Shown: positions 1 through 10,452 of the stretch, one piece after another | Layout of the letters: every line of letters starts with the position of its first letter | Position numbering within the stretch: position 1 is the first letter of the stretch | Source of the DNA: Paraburkholderia gardini | GTDB lineage: Bacteria > Pseudomonadota > Gammaproteobacteria > Burkholderiales > Burkholderiaceae | Length of the DNA stretch: 64,000 nucleotides | NCBI RefSeq assembly: GCF_907164575.1 | Contig: NZ_CAJQYY010000003.1 | Span: 246,039 to 310,038 of the forward strand | Direction: 5' to 3' | Position numbers and translations under genes: made by a program | The notes under the pieces: generated by a model | Told to the model about the DNA's origin: nothing | The model's input: the letters and a program-made list of their open reading frames with translations, nothing else | Database searches by the model: none

Positions 1-2605
<2,605 letters not shown>

Positions 2606-3109
2606 CTACTGGCTCGCCGGGCGGGCCGGTGCCTGCGATGGAGCCGGACCGCCCGAACTCGAACTGGCTGTCGCAGCCGGGCTGCCCCGCGTGGCCGGCG
2701 GCGGATCGGTCACGAACCCGATCCGCTCAAGGCCGGCCTGCTGTGCCGCGCCCATCACCTGGGCAATCGTTTCGTAGCGCGTCGAGCGGTCGGCGCGCAG
2801 ATGGATTTCGGGCTGGTCCGCGCGCTTGCCGGCTTCGGCGAATCTCGCGCGTAGCTGGTCGAGCGTGACAGGCGTGCTGTCCCAGTAGAGCTTGCCGGCG
2901 GCGTCGATGGAAAGGGAGATAGTCTGCGGCGTCTGCCGCGACGGCGCCGACGCCACTTTCGGCAAATCCAGCTTGATCGCGTGCGTGAACAGCGGCGCGG
3001 TGATGATGAAAATGACGAGCAGCACGAGCATCACGTCGATCAGCGGCGTCATGTTGATGTCCGCCATCGGTGCCGCGGTCTGCTTTCTGTCGAGTCCGCC
3101 GAACGCCAT
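2606..3109 (-). CDS. exbD: ExbD/TolR-type biopolymer transport protein
   Basis: Stator component of a proton-driven ExbB/ExbD (TolQ/TolR-like) inner-membrane motor that energises TonB-dependent outer-membrane uptake or envelope constriction. 167 aa: short cytoplasmic N-terminus with the family motif ADINMTPLIDVMLVLLVIF, whose single transmembrane helix carries the essential Asp (LIDVML), then a periplasmic domain. The C-terminus is Ala/Ser/Pro-rich and low in complexity. Two ATGs compete (3115 and 3109); the GGAGG upstream is only 2 bp from the first and 8 bp from the second, so 3109 is used. It lies 24 bp downstream of exbB, clearly an operon. TolR cannot be strictly excluded, but no tolA, tolB or pal follows. 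Confidence 0.88.
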   Translation of the reverse strand: MAFGGLDRKQTAAPMADINMTPLIDVMLVLLVIFIITAPLFTHAIKLDLPKVASAPSRQTPQTISLSIDAAGKLYWDSTPVTLDQLRARFAEAGKRADQPEIHLRADRSTRYETIAQVMGAAQQAGLERIGFVTDPPPATRGSPAATASSSSGGPAPSQAPARPASQ

Positions 3110-3133
3110 ATCCATGACCTCCGCGAAAGATGT

Positions 3134-3808
3134 TCAGGCGCCGCTCGCGGCCGGCGCGCACACGTAGGCGTGCAGGTCGTGCGCGAAGCCGTCGAGCTCC
3201 TCCGACAACTGGCGCACCATACGTCCGAGCACGTTGTAGGCGAGCACGGCGGGAATCGCGACGACGAGGCCGAACGCCGTCATGATCAGCGCCTCGCCGA
3301 CCGGCCCGGCGACGTTTTCGATCATGGCCTGCCCGCTTGCGGCAATGCTGCCGAGCGCGTGATAGATGCCCCACACGGTGCCGAGCAGCCCGACGAAAGG
3401 CGCCGTGCTGCCGACCGAAGCGAGCAGCACCTGGCCGAATTCCAGACGACGCTGGGACGCGGCGAGCGCCTGACGCAGCGCGCGCAGCACGCGCTCGCTG
3501 CGCTCGACCTGACCCAGCAGCGCGCCGGGCATGTCGGCTTCGGCGGCGTGCAGCGCGGCTTCGGCCAGCGGCGCGAAAACGCGTTCGCGATCCGCGATCC
3601 GGATTGCCGCGACGCCGTCCGACAACGTCTGCGCCTGCCAGAACAGCGCGATGGCGCGCGGCCCCTGACGCTTCGCGCGGCCGAGCACCCAGCTTTTCAC
3701 GATCAGGAAACACCAGCTCGCCACCGACATCGCCAGCAACAGCCACGCGACGCCATGTGTAATTGCGTCGCCAGTCTGCAGATAGTGGAGGATGCCGGTG
3801 CTTGCCAT
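3134..3808 (-). CDS. exbB: MotA/TolQ/ExbB proton channel family protein
   Basis: Inner-membrane channel partner of ExbD. 224 aa starting MASTGILHYLQ. There is an N-terminal transmembrane helix (GVAWLLLAMSVASWCFLIV), a cytoplasmic loop, and two C-terminal helices containing the family signature GLLGTVWGIYHAL and VGEALIMTAFGLVVAIPAVL. The frame stays open upstream of this ATG, but the extra sequence is Arg/Cys/Ser-rich and unlike ExbB, so it is excluded. First gene of an exbB-exbD pair. A motor pair near fur is a common iron-related neighbourhood, though fur is oppositely oriented and separated by dapB and bamE. No clear Fur box was seen upstream. Confidence 0.9.
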   Translation of the reverse strand: MASTGILHYLQTGDAITHGVAWLLLAMSVASWCFLIVKSWVLGRAKRQGPRAIALFWQAQTLSDGVAAIRIADRERVFAPLAEAALHAAEADMPGALLGQVERSERVLRALRQALAASQRRLEFGQVLLASVGSTAPFVGLLGTVWGIYHALGSIAASGQAMIENVAGPVGEALIMTAFGLVVAIPAVLAYNVLGRMVRQLSEELDGFAHDLHAYVCAPAASGA

Positions 3809-3875
3809 CGAGCCTCGCTTCAGGACTTTCGAACGTTGAACTGCCGGAAAATACGCGGGTGCTATGACGCAGGTT

Positions 3876-4673
3876 TTAGCGCAGGCCGAGCACGTCCTGC
3901 ATGTCGAAGAAACCGCTCGGGTGAGCTTCGAGGAAGCGCACCGCGCGCAGCGCGCCCTGCGCGTACGACAGGCGGCTCGCCGATTTGTGCGTGATCTCGA
4001 TCCGCTCGCCGATGCCGGCAAAGAGCACCGTGTGGTCGCCGACAATGTCGCCGCCACGGATCGCGGAAAAACCGATCGTCGACGGATCGCGCTCGCCCGT
4101 CACACCTTCGCGGCCGTAGACCGCGCACGTGTCGAGATCGCGGCCGAGCGCGCCGGCGATTACCTCGCCCATCATGAGCGCGGTGCCCGACGGCGCGTCG
4201 ACCTTGTGCCGGTGATGCGCCTCGATGATTTCGATGTCGTAGCCGGTCGCGAAATGACGCGCCGCGAATTCGAGCAGCTTCAGCGTGACGTTCACGCCGA
4301 CGCTCATGTTCGCCGCGAACACGACGCCCGTCTTCTCGCCGGCGGCACGCAGCTGCGCTTTCTGCGCGTTGTCGAAACCGGTCGTGCCGATCACGAGTTT
4401 CACGTTGTGACGCAGCGCGGCTTCGACGTGCGCCATCGTGCCCGCCGGACGCGTGAAGTCGATCAGATAGTCCGCTTCGGCGAAAACGCGGTCGATGTCA
4501 TCGGTCACCAGCACGCCCGTCGGTTTACCGAGGAACGCGCCGGCATCCTGACCCAGATGCGGGTCGCCGGCTGGCACGAGCGCGCCTGCGAGCGTCGCGC
4601 CGGCGTCGTTCAGAACGGTTTCGATGAGCATGCGGCCCATCCGGCCCGACGCTCCAGCAATGGCAATTTTCAT
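3876..4673 (-). CDS. dapB: 4-hydroxy-tetrahydrodipicolinate reductase
   Basis: Reduces 4-hydroxy-tetrahydrodipicolinate with NAD(P)H in the lysine/diaminopimelate pathway. 265 aa from [18 protein letters not shown]; the N-terminal GASGRMG is the Rossmann dinucleotide-binding loop. The catalytic and substrate-binding block [19 protein letters not shown] (about residues 155-173) contains the HHRHK and DAPSGTA motifs of the family. A TTG two codons upstream could also start the frame, but the ATG gives the canonical N-terminus. 67 bp upstream of exbB and in the same direction, so co-transcription is possible. Confidence 0.97.
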   Translation of the reverse strand: MKIAIAGASGRMGRMLIETVLNDAGATLAGALVPAGDPHLGQDAGAFLGKPTGVLVTDDIDRVFAEADYLIDFTRPAGTMAHVEAALRHNVKLVIGTTGFDNAQKAQLRAAGEKTGVVFAANMSVGVNVTLKLLEFAARHFATGYDIEIIEAHHRHKVDAPSGTALMMGEVIAGALGRDLDTCAVYGREGVTGERDPSTIGFSAIRGGDIVGDHTVLFAGIGERIEITHKSASRLSYAQGALRAVRFLEAHPSGFFDMQDVLGLR

Positions 4674-4898
4674 CGGCAACTCATGAGCAACAGAACGGCT
4701 GACGCATGGAAATCACGGACAAAACCGCCGTCTCCATGCCATCGAACCGCGGAAAAACTGCGAAAAGGCTGGCGGCCCGGCTACGAGCTTGCTTCATGCC
4801 CGTGACACCGGCCGCGCGGGACACCGCTGCAAAGCCCTGCATCCGGCAAACCCGGCAAACCCCACACGCGCGCAAGACAAACTCACGCTTACGCAAGC

Positions 4899-4927
4899 TC
4901 ACTTCGCGGGCCCGGCCCGCAAAGTGA
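4899..4927 (-). terminator. Hairpin downstream of bamE
   Basis: A 29-bp inverted repeat: TCACTTCGCGGGC pairs with GCCCGCAAAGTGA around a 3-nt loop, with one mismatch. It starts 12 bp past the bamE stop. There is no strong U-run, so it may be a weak terminator or a 3'-end-stabilising stem. Confidence 0.5.
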
Positions 4928-4939
4928 CAGACAGTGTGG

Positions 4940-5755
4940 CTAGCCGCCCGTTCCCGTCGATGCCGGTGCCGGCGCGTTGCTTTGCGGACCGACCGGACCC
5001 ACCGGGTTCTCGGACGGCGCGTTCGGGTTGACCGGCGGCGGCGGACGGTGGAACTGGAATTGCGGCGCGGCGGGCGCACCCGTGTTCGGCGGCAGACCTG
5101 CCGAAGGCGGCGTGCCCGCGCGCACCGAAGGCGTCGTGTTACCTGTCGGCGCCTGAACGGCTTCGGTCGCGCGGTTCGCGGCTTGCGCGGCCTGCTCGTT
5201 CGCAGCTGTCGAAGGCAACGCGGCTGCGGCGGTCGCGTCGGTTGCAGCGGGCGAGCGCGTCGTGTCGACGGTAACCGGCGCCGAAGCGGCGGCCGCCGTG
5301 ACCGGCGCACTGGCGCCCGTTGCGCCGCTCGCCACGACCGGTGCGACGGCGACCTTCTTGCCGGTGCGGTCGCCATCGATATCGGCGAGCAGTTCAAGGT
5401 TAGACGGCAGATCCTCGCCACCCGACCAGCTCGCGACGCGATCATTCGCGAACATCACGATGAAGTCACGCTGCTGCACGATCGAGGTCGAGCCGCGCTT
5501 GAAATAGAACAGATAGTCCCAGCGGTCGGCGTGGAACATATCGGTCAGAAGTGGCGTGCCGAGCAGCTGGCGCACTTCCGCGCGCGACATGCCGACCTTC
5601 ATTTGCGCTGCTGCTTCGCTCGAAACGAAGTTGCCCTGCACGACGGTAATCCGATACGGCGTGATGCTTTGCGCAATACGCTGCGTGAGGCTGTCGTATG
5701 TGGAACATCCAGCAAGAACCGCTACAGCCGCAGCAGCGATCAAGGTACCCCGCAT
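4940..5755 (-). CDS. bamE: Outer membrane protein assembly factor BamE (SmpA/OmlA lipoprotein) with long low-complexity tail
   Basis: Lipoprotein of the BAM complex that folds beta-barrel proteins into the outer membrane. The chosen ATG gives a textbook lipoprotein signal MRGTLIAAAAVAVLAGC (lipobox LAGC, Cys at residue 17) and is preceded by GGGGGAG at 4-5 bp. An in-frame ATG 39 bp upstream (5794) is the alternative. The BamE domain covers residues 18 to about 120, with the conserved VGMSRAEVRQLLGTPLL and the strand DYLFYF. The remaining ~150 residues are Ala/Pro/Thr/Val-rich with a proline-rich end, unlike the ~110-residue E. coli protein. Divergent from fur, as in many proteobacteria. Confidence 0.9.
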   Translation of the reverse strand: MRGTLIAAAAVAVLAGCSTYDSLTQRIAQSITPYRITVVQGNFVSSEAAAQMKVGMSRAEVRQLLGTPLLTDMFHADRWDYLFYFKRGSTSIVQQRDFIVMFANDRVASWSGGEDLPSNLELLADIDGDRTGKKVAVAPVVASGATGASAPVTAAAASAPVTVDTTRSPAATDATAAAALPSTAANEQAAQAANRATEAVQAPTGNTTPSVRAGTPPSAGLPPNTGAPAAPQFQFHRPPPPVNPNAPSENPVGPVGPQSNAPAPASTGTGG

Positions 5756-5908
5756 GCGGCTCCCCCGGTAGATCAATTGAGATTTTGAAATCATTTCACT
5801 CACCGTGCGGGCTTGCTGGCAAGCCGCGCGAGTTTCTGTCGAAGATGACCTGAACAGCAATTCACATTACTATTAGAACCCTGCATTGTACTCTAGGGAC
5901 TCGCCGTC

Positions 5909-6337
5909 ATGACCAATCCAACCGATCTCAAGAACATCGGGCTTAAGGCGACCCTACCGCGCCTCAAAATTCTTGAAATCTTCCAGCACAGCCCGGTGCG
6001 TCACCTGACCGCCGAAGACGTCTATCGCAACCTGCTGCACGAGGAACTCGATATCGGGCTCGCCACGGTGTACCGCGTGCTCACGCAGTTCGAGCAGGCC
6101 GGCCTGCTGTCGCGCAGCAATTTCGAATCCGGCAAGGCGGTCTTCGAGCTGAACGAAGGGACGCATCACGATCACCTCGTGTGCCTCGATTGCGGCATCG
6201 TCGAGGAGTTTTTCGACCCCGAAATCGAAAGCCGCCAGCAAGCCATCGCGAAAGAGCGCGGCTTCAAGTTGCAGGAGCACGCGCTCGCACTATACGGCGG
6301 ATGCACAAAGGAAAACTGCCCGCATCGCAAGCACTGA
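5909..6337 (+). CDS. fur: Ferric uptake regulator Fur
   Basis: Fe(II)-responsive transcriptional repressor, 142 aa. The N-terminal winged helix contains the recognition region ([17 protein letters not shown]). The C-terminal dimerisation/metal domain has the [11 protein letters not shown] motif (His cluster plus CxxC) and a second Cys pair (CTKENC) near the end. The start [18 protein letters not shown] is typical of betaproteobacterial Fur. The ~150-bp divergent region with bamE holds both promoters; I could not identify a convincing 19-bp Fur box there, so autoregulation is not claimed. Confidence 0.98.
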   Translation: MTNPTDLKNIGLKATLPRLKILEIFQHSPVRHLTAEDVYRNLLHEELDIGLATVYRVLTQFEQAGLLSRSNFESGKAVFELNEGTHHDHLVCLDCGIVEEFFDPEIESRQQAIAKERGFKLQEHALALYGGCTKENCPHRKH

Positions 6338-6395
6338 TCCGGCAGCAGGCGTCTGGTTCACCGCGCCTGCGACCACAAAGACCGCAAAGATAACG

Positions 6396-6433
6396 AAAAG
6401 CCCGGTTGTGCATGTCTGCCAACCGGGCTTTTT
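6396..6433. terminator. Bidirectional rho-independent terminator between fur and allA
   Basis: Hairpin AAAAGCCCGGTTG / CAACCGGGCTTTTT with a ~10-nt loop; an A-run on one side and a T-run on the other allow termination of both fur (plus) and allA (minus), whose 3' ends converge here. Confidence 0.85.
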
Positions 6434-6459
6434 CACGACTACATAACCGCGTGCGATGC

Positions 6460-6978
6460 TCAGGTTTCAGTCTCCGCGATCCGTTCGCCCTGCATTTCCA
6501 GCCGCCATGGCTCCGTGAATGCGATCTCGTCGCAATTGGGCTGTTCGCCGCCGCGATCGATCACCACGAAATCGCTGACGCGTCCGAGCGCCAGCAGCGG
6601 ATGGTGCCAGACACCTTTCGCGTAGTTGACGCCCTGCCCGCCTTCGGCCCAGAAGGCGCGCATCCGCGCTGCGTCGAACTCGCCCGCCGGCGCGACGACG
6701 ATCACGTAGCACGCGTCGCTCAACGGAAGGAAGGCCTGACTGCCGAGCGGATGCCGCTCCATCATCGCGATCTCCAGCGGCCACGCCCGCGGCTGCCCGC
6801 GAAACACGTTGATCAACGGCCGGCCGCCGTCACCGCAGACGTCGACGGTCGCCAGATCGTGAAAGCGTTCAGTCGTGCCGCCGTTGATCGGGAAATGACG
6901 GGCGCCGTCCAGTTCGATCACGTCGCCGAACGGCGCGAAGGCTTCGCGCGTCAGGCGGGTTATTCGCAGTGTCTTCAT
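6460..6978 (-). CDS. allA: Ureidoglycolate lyase
   Basis: Splits ureidoglycolate into glyoxylate and urea, the last step of ureide (purine nitrogen) breakdown. 172 aa from [12 protein letters not shown]; a GGAG lies about 9 bp upstream. Family features include the N-terminal [14 protein letters not shown], a central [15 protein letters not shown] with the characteristic glutamine, and [15 protein letters not shown] with the conserved HHPL. The frame is open a further 17 codons upstream but that stretch is not AllA-like. It begins 13 bp after the allantoicase gene, so the two are co-transcribed. Confidence 0.95.
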   Translation of the reverse strand: MKTLRITRLTREAFAPFGDVIELDGARHFPINGGTTERFHDLATVDVCGDGGRPLINVFRGQPRAWPLEIAMMERHPLGSQAFLPLSDACYVIVVAPAGEFDAARMRAFWAEGGQGVNYAKGVWHHPLLALGRVSDFVVIDRGGEQPNCDEIAFTEPWRLEMQGERIAETET

Positions 6979-6991
6979 GACCGCCGCTCCG

Positions 6992-8002
6992 TTATGCGAT
7001 CTCGCCCCACAGACGCAGCCGCGACACACCGCCGTCCGGGTAGATGTTGAAACGCACGTGCGTCACGGGCCCGAGCGCGGCGAGCTGTTCGCTGAAAGTG
7101 TGGACGTGGTCCATCTTCAGCGATTGCTCAGGTAACAGCACCGGCCAGAACATCGCCTGCGTGACGAGCGAATCGTCGGTGCCGCCCGCCACCGTCGCCG
7201 CCTGCAGCGAGCAGCGGTCCGGGAAATTGCCCTTGAAATGCGCGGTATCGACTTCGACGCGGCGGATCGTCCCCGGCCGGGCGAGCGCGACGATGGCCCA
7301 GTCGTTACCCGGCTCACGGCGACGACGCGTCTCCCATCCATCGCCCATGTTGACGCCACGCCCGGGCATCAGGATCGTCGACGCGGGCCCGAAATGCTGG
7401 TTGTTCGCAGCGACCAGATACGCGCCATTTTCGATCGCGGCGAGATCGATCAGGCCGCCGCGTTCGACGGTGCTCCAGTCGCGCTTCGGTTGACCGTACA
7501 CACGCAGACGCGCGAGGCCGCCGTCCGGATAGAGATTCACGCGCAGATGCGTGAACGCACGCGCGTCGCTCACCTCGACGTAGTGATGCTGATTGCCCTG
7601 CAATGTCATTGCCGGCACGAGTGTCTGCCAGTCGGCGTTATCCGGCGGTGTTTCGCCATCGACGTGACAGGCCTCGATCGAAGCCGCCGGCGGAAAATTG
7701 CCCGTGAAGTGGCTCGTATCGAGATCGACGCCATGCACGACACCCGGACGCGCGAGCCGCACCACGCAGTGATCGTGACCGGTGGTGCGCTTGCGGCGCG
7801 TCTCCCAGCCGTCCATCCATTTGCCGTTGTCATCATATTTGCCGGGGATGAACACCGCCGGCTGCGGATCGAGCATGCGTTCCTTCGGCGCGAAGAATTC
7901 GTCGCTGGCGAAGAGCGCCTTCGCACCCAGACGCGGATCGGCGAGATTCATATAGCGGCGCGTGAAAGCGGGAGCATTAGGGTCGAGAACTGGATTAGCC
8001 AT
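6992..8002 (-). CDS. alc: Allantoicase
   Basis: Hydrolyses allantoate to ureidoglycolate and urea. 336 aa with the expected internal duplication of two beta-sandwich allantoicase domains: residues ~20-165 and ~190-335 each contain [18 protein letters not shown], a DTxHFxGNFP motif ([20 protein letters not shown]) and an NxYPDGGxxRLR signature ([24 protein letters not shown]). It is followed directly by allA and preceded by dctA 66 bp upstream, with a possible terminator hairpin between. No allantoinase or uricase genes are in the window. Confidence 0.97.
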   Translation of the reverse strand: MANPVLDPNAPAFTRRYMNLADPRLGAKALFASDEFFAPKERMLDPQPAVFIPGKYDDNGKWMDGWETRRKRTTGHDHCVVRLARPGVVHGVDLDTSHFTGNFPPAASIEACHVDGETPPDNADWQTLVPAMTLQGNQHHYVEVSDARAFTHLRVNLYPDGGLARLRVYGQPKRDWSTVERGGLIDLAAIENGAYLVAANNQHFGPASTILMPGRGVNMGDGWETRRRREPGNDWAIVALARPGTIRRVEVDTAHFKGNFPDRCSLQAATVAGGTDDSLVTQAMFWPVLLPEQSLKMDHVHTFSEQLAALGPVTHVRFNIYPDGGVSRLRLWGEIA

Positions 8003-8035
8003 GATGGGGTTTGTCTGTCTGCTGGATCGGGTTGT

Positions 8036-8063
8036 AAAAACCGGCGGCTGCGTAGCGCACCGG
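8036..8063 (-). terminator. Possible terminator/attenuator between dctA and alc
   Basis: On the minus strand, six nucleotides after the dctA stop, CCGG-TGCG-CTA-CGCA-(GCCG bulge)-CCGG is followed by five Ts. The stem is short and bulged, so partial read-through into alc-allA is likely. Confidence 0.45.
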
Positions 8064-8068
8064 CGTTG

Positions 8069-9397
8069 TCAGATTGCGTGCGCCGGCGCGCCGGTGACGG
8101 CGGGTTGGGCACTTTCGTCGCCAGCCGGAACAAACCGCAGTTCGGCGTCCTGATTCAGCACGCGCCGCGCGCGGACCTTGTCGATATCGTTTTCCCACAC
8201 GGCCACGACAACAGTGGCCACGCAGTTGCCGATCAGATTGGTCAGCGCACGCGCGATCCCGACGAACCAGTCGACTGGCAGAATCAGCACGAGGCCAAGC
8301 ACCGGAATCGCGGGAATCGCGGAAAGCGTCGCGGCGAGAATCACGATCGCGGAACCCGGAATGCCGTGCGCGCCCTTCGACGTCACCAGCGAAACCAGCA
8401 CCACGACGATCAGATCGTGGATCGACAGCGGCGTATTCGTCGCCTGCGCAATGAAGATCACCGCGAGCGTCAGATAGATCGAGAAGCCGTCGAGGTTGAA
8501 CGAATAGCCGGTCGGAATCACGAGACCGACGGTCGAATCCTTCACGCCCATCCATTCGAGCTTGCGCATGACCTGCGGCAGCACCGCATCCGACGAAGCC
8601 GTACCCAGCACGATCGACAGTTCCTCGCGCAAATAGCGGATCAGCTTGAACACGTTGAAACCCGCCAGCCGCATCACGATGCCCAGCACGACCGCGACGA
8701 ACACGATGCAACTCGCGTAGAACACGATCACCAGCATGCCGAGCTGCTTGAGCGACTCGACCCCATAGGTGCCGGTCGTGAATGCAATCGCGCCGAGCAC
8801 GCCGAGCGGCGCGAGCTTGATGATGAAACCCATCACGCGGAAAAAGACCTGCGCGAGTTCGTCGATCAGGCTGCCCACCCGCTGCGCCTTTTCGCCGAGC
8901 AGCGAAAGCGCCGAGCCGAACATCACCGAGAACACGAGGATCTGCAGGATGTCGCCCTTCGCGAACGCATCGGTGGCGGTTTCGGGGATGATTTTCAGCA
9001 GAAACGCGGCCGTGTCCTTCAGGCTCTTCGCGTGCTCGGTGTAGGTGGAGAGCGACGCGGCATCGAGCGAATGCAGATCGATGTTCATGCCGACGCCGGG
9101 CCTCGTCGCATAAGCCAGCACCGCGCCGATCAGGAGCGCGATCGTCGTCATGAATTCGAAGTAGACCACCGCCTTCAGGCCGACGCGGCCTACTTTCTTC
9201 AGGTCGCCCGCATGCGCCATCCCGCCCACGACGACGCAGAACACGATCGGACCGATCACCATCTTGATCAGCTTGAGGAAGCCGTCGCCGAGCGGCCTCA
9301 ACGACTGCGCGAAATGGGGAAACAACGCGCCGATCACGATGCCCGCCACCAGCGCGATCACCACCCGGCCAAACAGCGAATTGAAAAACTTCAACAC
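8069..9397 (-). CDS. dctA: C4-dicarboxylate transport protein (DAACS family, DctA-like)
   Basis: Proton- or sodium-coupled inner-membrane carrier for succinate, fumarate, malate or related carboxylates. About 442 aa with the DctA pattern of hydrophobic helices. Family motifs include the N-terminal LIKMVIGPIVFCVVVGG, the serine-rich GTASSDAVLPQVMRKLE, the binding-core stretch PTGYSFNLDGFSIYL, and SKGAHGIPGSA. The start is chosen as GTG (MLKFFNSLFGRV) because AGGAG lies 6 bp upstream; TTG starts at 9394 and 9421 are alternatives. A strong sigma-70-type promoter and a perfect GntR-type operator lie just upstream. Being upstream of alc-allA, it may serve carboxylates linked to ureide use, but substrate specificity cannot be read from sequence. 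Confidence 0.92.
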   Translation of the reverse strand: MLKFFNSLFGRVVIALVAGIVIGALFPHFAQSLRPLGDGFLKLIKMVIGPIVFCVVVGGMAHAGDLKKVGRVGLKAVVYFEFMTTIALLIGAVLAYATRPGVGMNIDLHSLDAASLSTYTEHAKSLKDTAAFLLKIIPETATDAFAKGDILQILVFSVMFGSALSLLGEKAQRVGSLIDELAQVFFRVMGFIIKLAPLGVLGAIAFTTGTYGVESLKQLGMLVIVFYASCIVFVAVVLGIVMRLAGFNVFKLIRYLREELSIVLGTASSDAVLPQVMRKLEWMGVKDSTVGLVIPTGYSFNLDGFSIYLTLAVIFIAQATNTPLSIHDLIVVVLVSLVTSKGAHGIPGSAIVILAATLSAIPAIPVLGLVLILPVDWFVGIARALTNLIGNCVATVVVAVWENDIDKVRARRVLNQDAELRFVPAGDESAQPAVTGAPAHAI

Positions 9398-9429
9398 GGT
9401 TTTCTCCTGGTTCCGGTTCAACTGTTCAT

Positions 9430-9444
9430 ACTGGTCCGACCAGT
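9430..9444. promoter_or_regulatory. Perfect 15-bp palindromic operator (GntR/FCD type), dctA side
   Basis: ACTGGTC-C-GACCAGT is a perfect inverted repeat with the TGGTCnGACCA core typical of FadR/PdhR/LldR-class GntR regulators. It lies about +8 to +22 relative to the inferred dctA start site, suited to repression. Confidence 0.8.
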
Positions 9445-9457
9445 ACTGTTATGGCAA

Positions 9458-9486
9458 ATAGTAGGAATTCGATATAGTTGAGTCAA
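9458..9486 (-). promoter_or_regulatory. dctA promoter (-35/-10)
   Basis: On the minus strand: TTGACT (9481-9486), exactly 17 bp, TACTAT (9458-9463). Inferred transcription start is near 9451, placing the 9430-9444 operator just inside the transcript. Confidence 0.75.
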
Positions 9487-9555
9487 GGAAAGATGTGCAG
9501 GTGTTTACCCGTGCGGTCTGGCTGGCTTTTATTGCCTTCCATGTGGAGGTTTTAA

Positions 9556-10314
9556 ATGCGCGCTGCGCCGGTTCTTCGCACGGACTACAATACTGGTCAG
9601 ACCACGGATACCCTGAAAAATCAGATGAAAAGCGTTCCGCATACTGTCACTGATGCCGCGATTGCCACGATTCGCGAACGGATCGAGGGCGGTGCGTATC
9701 CGGTCGGGAGTCTCTTGCCGGCGCAGCGGCAGTTGTCGGAGGAACTGGCGATCAGCCGTGCTTCGCTGCGCGAGGCGTTGTCGACGCTCGAGGCGCTCGG
9801 CCTCCTGACGATCAGACCCGGCAAGGGTGTGTACGTCGAAAGCACGCAGGCACAGGCCGGAGGACATCCGTGGCGTTTTGCCGGGCAGTCGTCATTGCCG
9901 GACACGTATCAGATGCGTTTCGCGCTCGAAGGCTTTGTCGCGCGCATGGCGGCGCTCGCGGTCAGCGACAGCGACATCGAATGGTTCGAGGACAATATCG
10001 CCGCGCTGCAGGGCGCGCTGGCCGCAGCCGAGCTCGACGAGGCAGCGCAACTCGACTTCGAATTCCATATGCGGATGGTCAGCATTGCCGGCAACGCGGC
10101 GATCGAATCGATCCTGCGCGATAGCGCGGACATCATGAAGGAAAGCCAGCGCATGCCCTTCTACCGGCGCGAGCTGGTACTGACGACGTATCACGAGCAT
10201 CGCGCCATTCTCGACGCGCTCAAGGCGCGCGATGCCGACGCAGCCGGCAAGGCCATCGAAATGCATATCGCGAACGCCGCGCGACGTGCCGGCGTGTATT
10301 TCCCGACGCCGTGA
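9556..10314 (+). CDS. GntR-family transcriptional regulator, FadR subfamily with FCD domain
   Basis: Predicted regulator of the divergent dctA(-alc-allA) genes and of itself. Up to 252 aa: an N-terminal winged helix (TIRERIEGGAYPVGSLLPAQ through ISRASLREALSTLEALGLL, then the wing RPGKGVYVES) followed by an all-helical FCD ligand domain with the usual Asp/His metal ligands (DFEFHMRM, EHRAIL, EMHI). The ATG used has GGAGG 6 bp upstream. An internal ATG (9625, MKSVPHTV) would remove a 23-residue leader and place the operator at 9592-9606 outside the coding region; either start is possible. The ligand is unknown; small carboxylates are usual for this subfamily. Confidence 0.9.
   Translation: MRAAPVLRTDYNTGQTTDTLKNQMKSVPHTVTDAAIATIRERIEGGAYPVGSLLPAQRQLSEELAISRASLREALSTLEALGLLTIRPGKGVYVESTQAQAGGHPWRFAGQSSLPDTYQMRFALEGFVARMAALAVSDSDIEWFEDNIAALQGALAAAELDEAAQLDFEFHMRMVSIAGNAAIESILRDSADIMKESQRMPFYRRELVLTTYHEHRAILDALKARDADAAGKAIEMHIANAARRAGVYFPTP
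9592..9606. promoter_or_regulatory. Second GntR-type operator, regulator side
   Basis: ACTGGTC-A-GACCACG shares the TGGTCnGACCA core (9594-9604) with the perfect operator at 9430-9444. It directly follows a TACAAT hexamer (9586-9591), which could be a -10 box of a promoter serving the internal start at 9625, although no good -35 is seen. Points to autoregulation. Confidence 0.65.
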
Positions 10315-10347
10315 ACGTGGGACGCGAGCGGTGCGCGAATACCCATG

Positions 10348-10374
10348 AAAAAACCGCTCCGAAGAGCGGTTTTT
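10348..10374. terminator. Bidirectional terminator between the GntR gene and gapA
   Basis: AAAACCGCTC / GAGCGGTTTTT hairpin with a tiny loop, flanked by an A-run and a T-run; suited to both converging genes. Confidence 0.88.
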
Positions 10375-10397
10375 CGTGTCTGGCCCGGGTAACGCGA

Positions 10398-10452
10398 CAA
10401 CTGACTTCGCGTTTCGCCTGGCGCTTTGCTTCGCGTTTTACTTCGCCGCTTT
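10398..10452. repeat. Short degenerate tandem repeat over the gapA 3' end
   Basis: On the minus strand a 12-13-bp unit (GCGAAGTAAARCG) recurs about four times with drift, starting from the last gapA codons (GCGAAGTAA includes the stop). It may be a slippage product; the repeated copies each carry a TAA or lysine-like codon. Confidence 0.55.

Noticed and set aside
2606..3808. Tol-Pal system assignment for the ExbB/ExbD-like pair
   Set aside because: No ybgC, tolA, tolB or pal adjacent; ExbB/ExbD is the simpler reading, though paralogy cannot be excluded.
5855..5900. Possible Fur box in the bamE-fur divergent region (TTCACATTACTATTAG)
   Set aside because: Too few matches to the GATAATGATAATCATTATC consensus to claim an operator.
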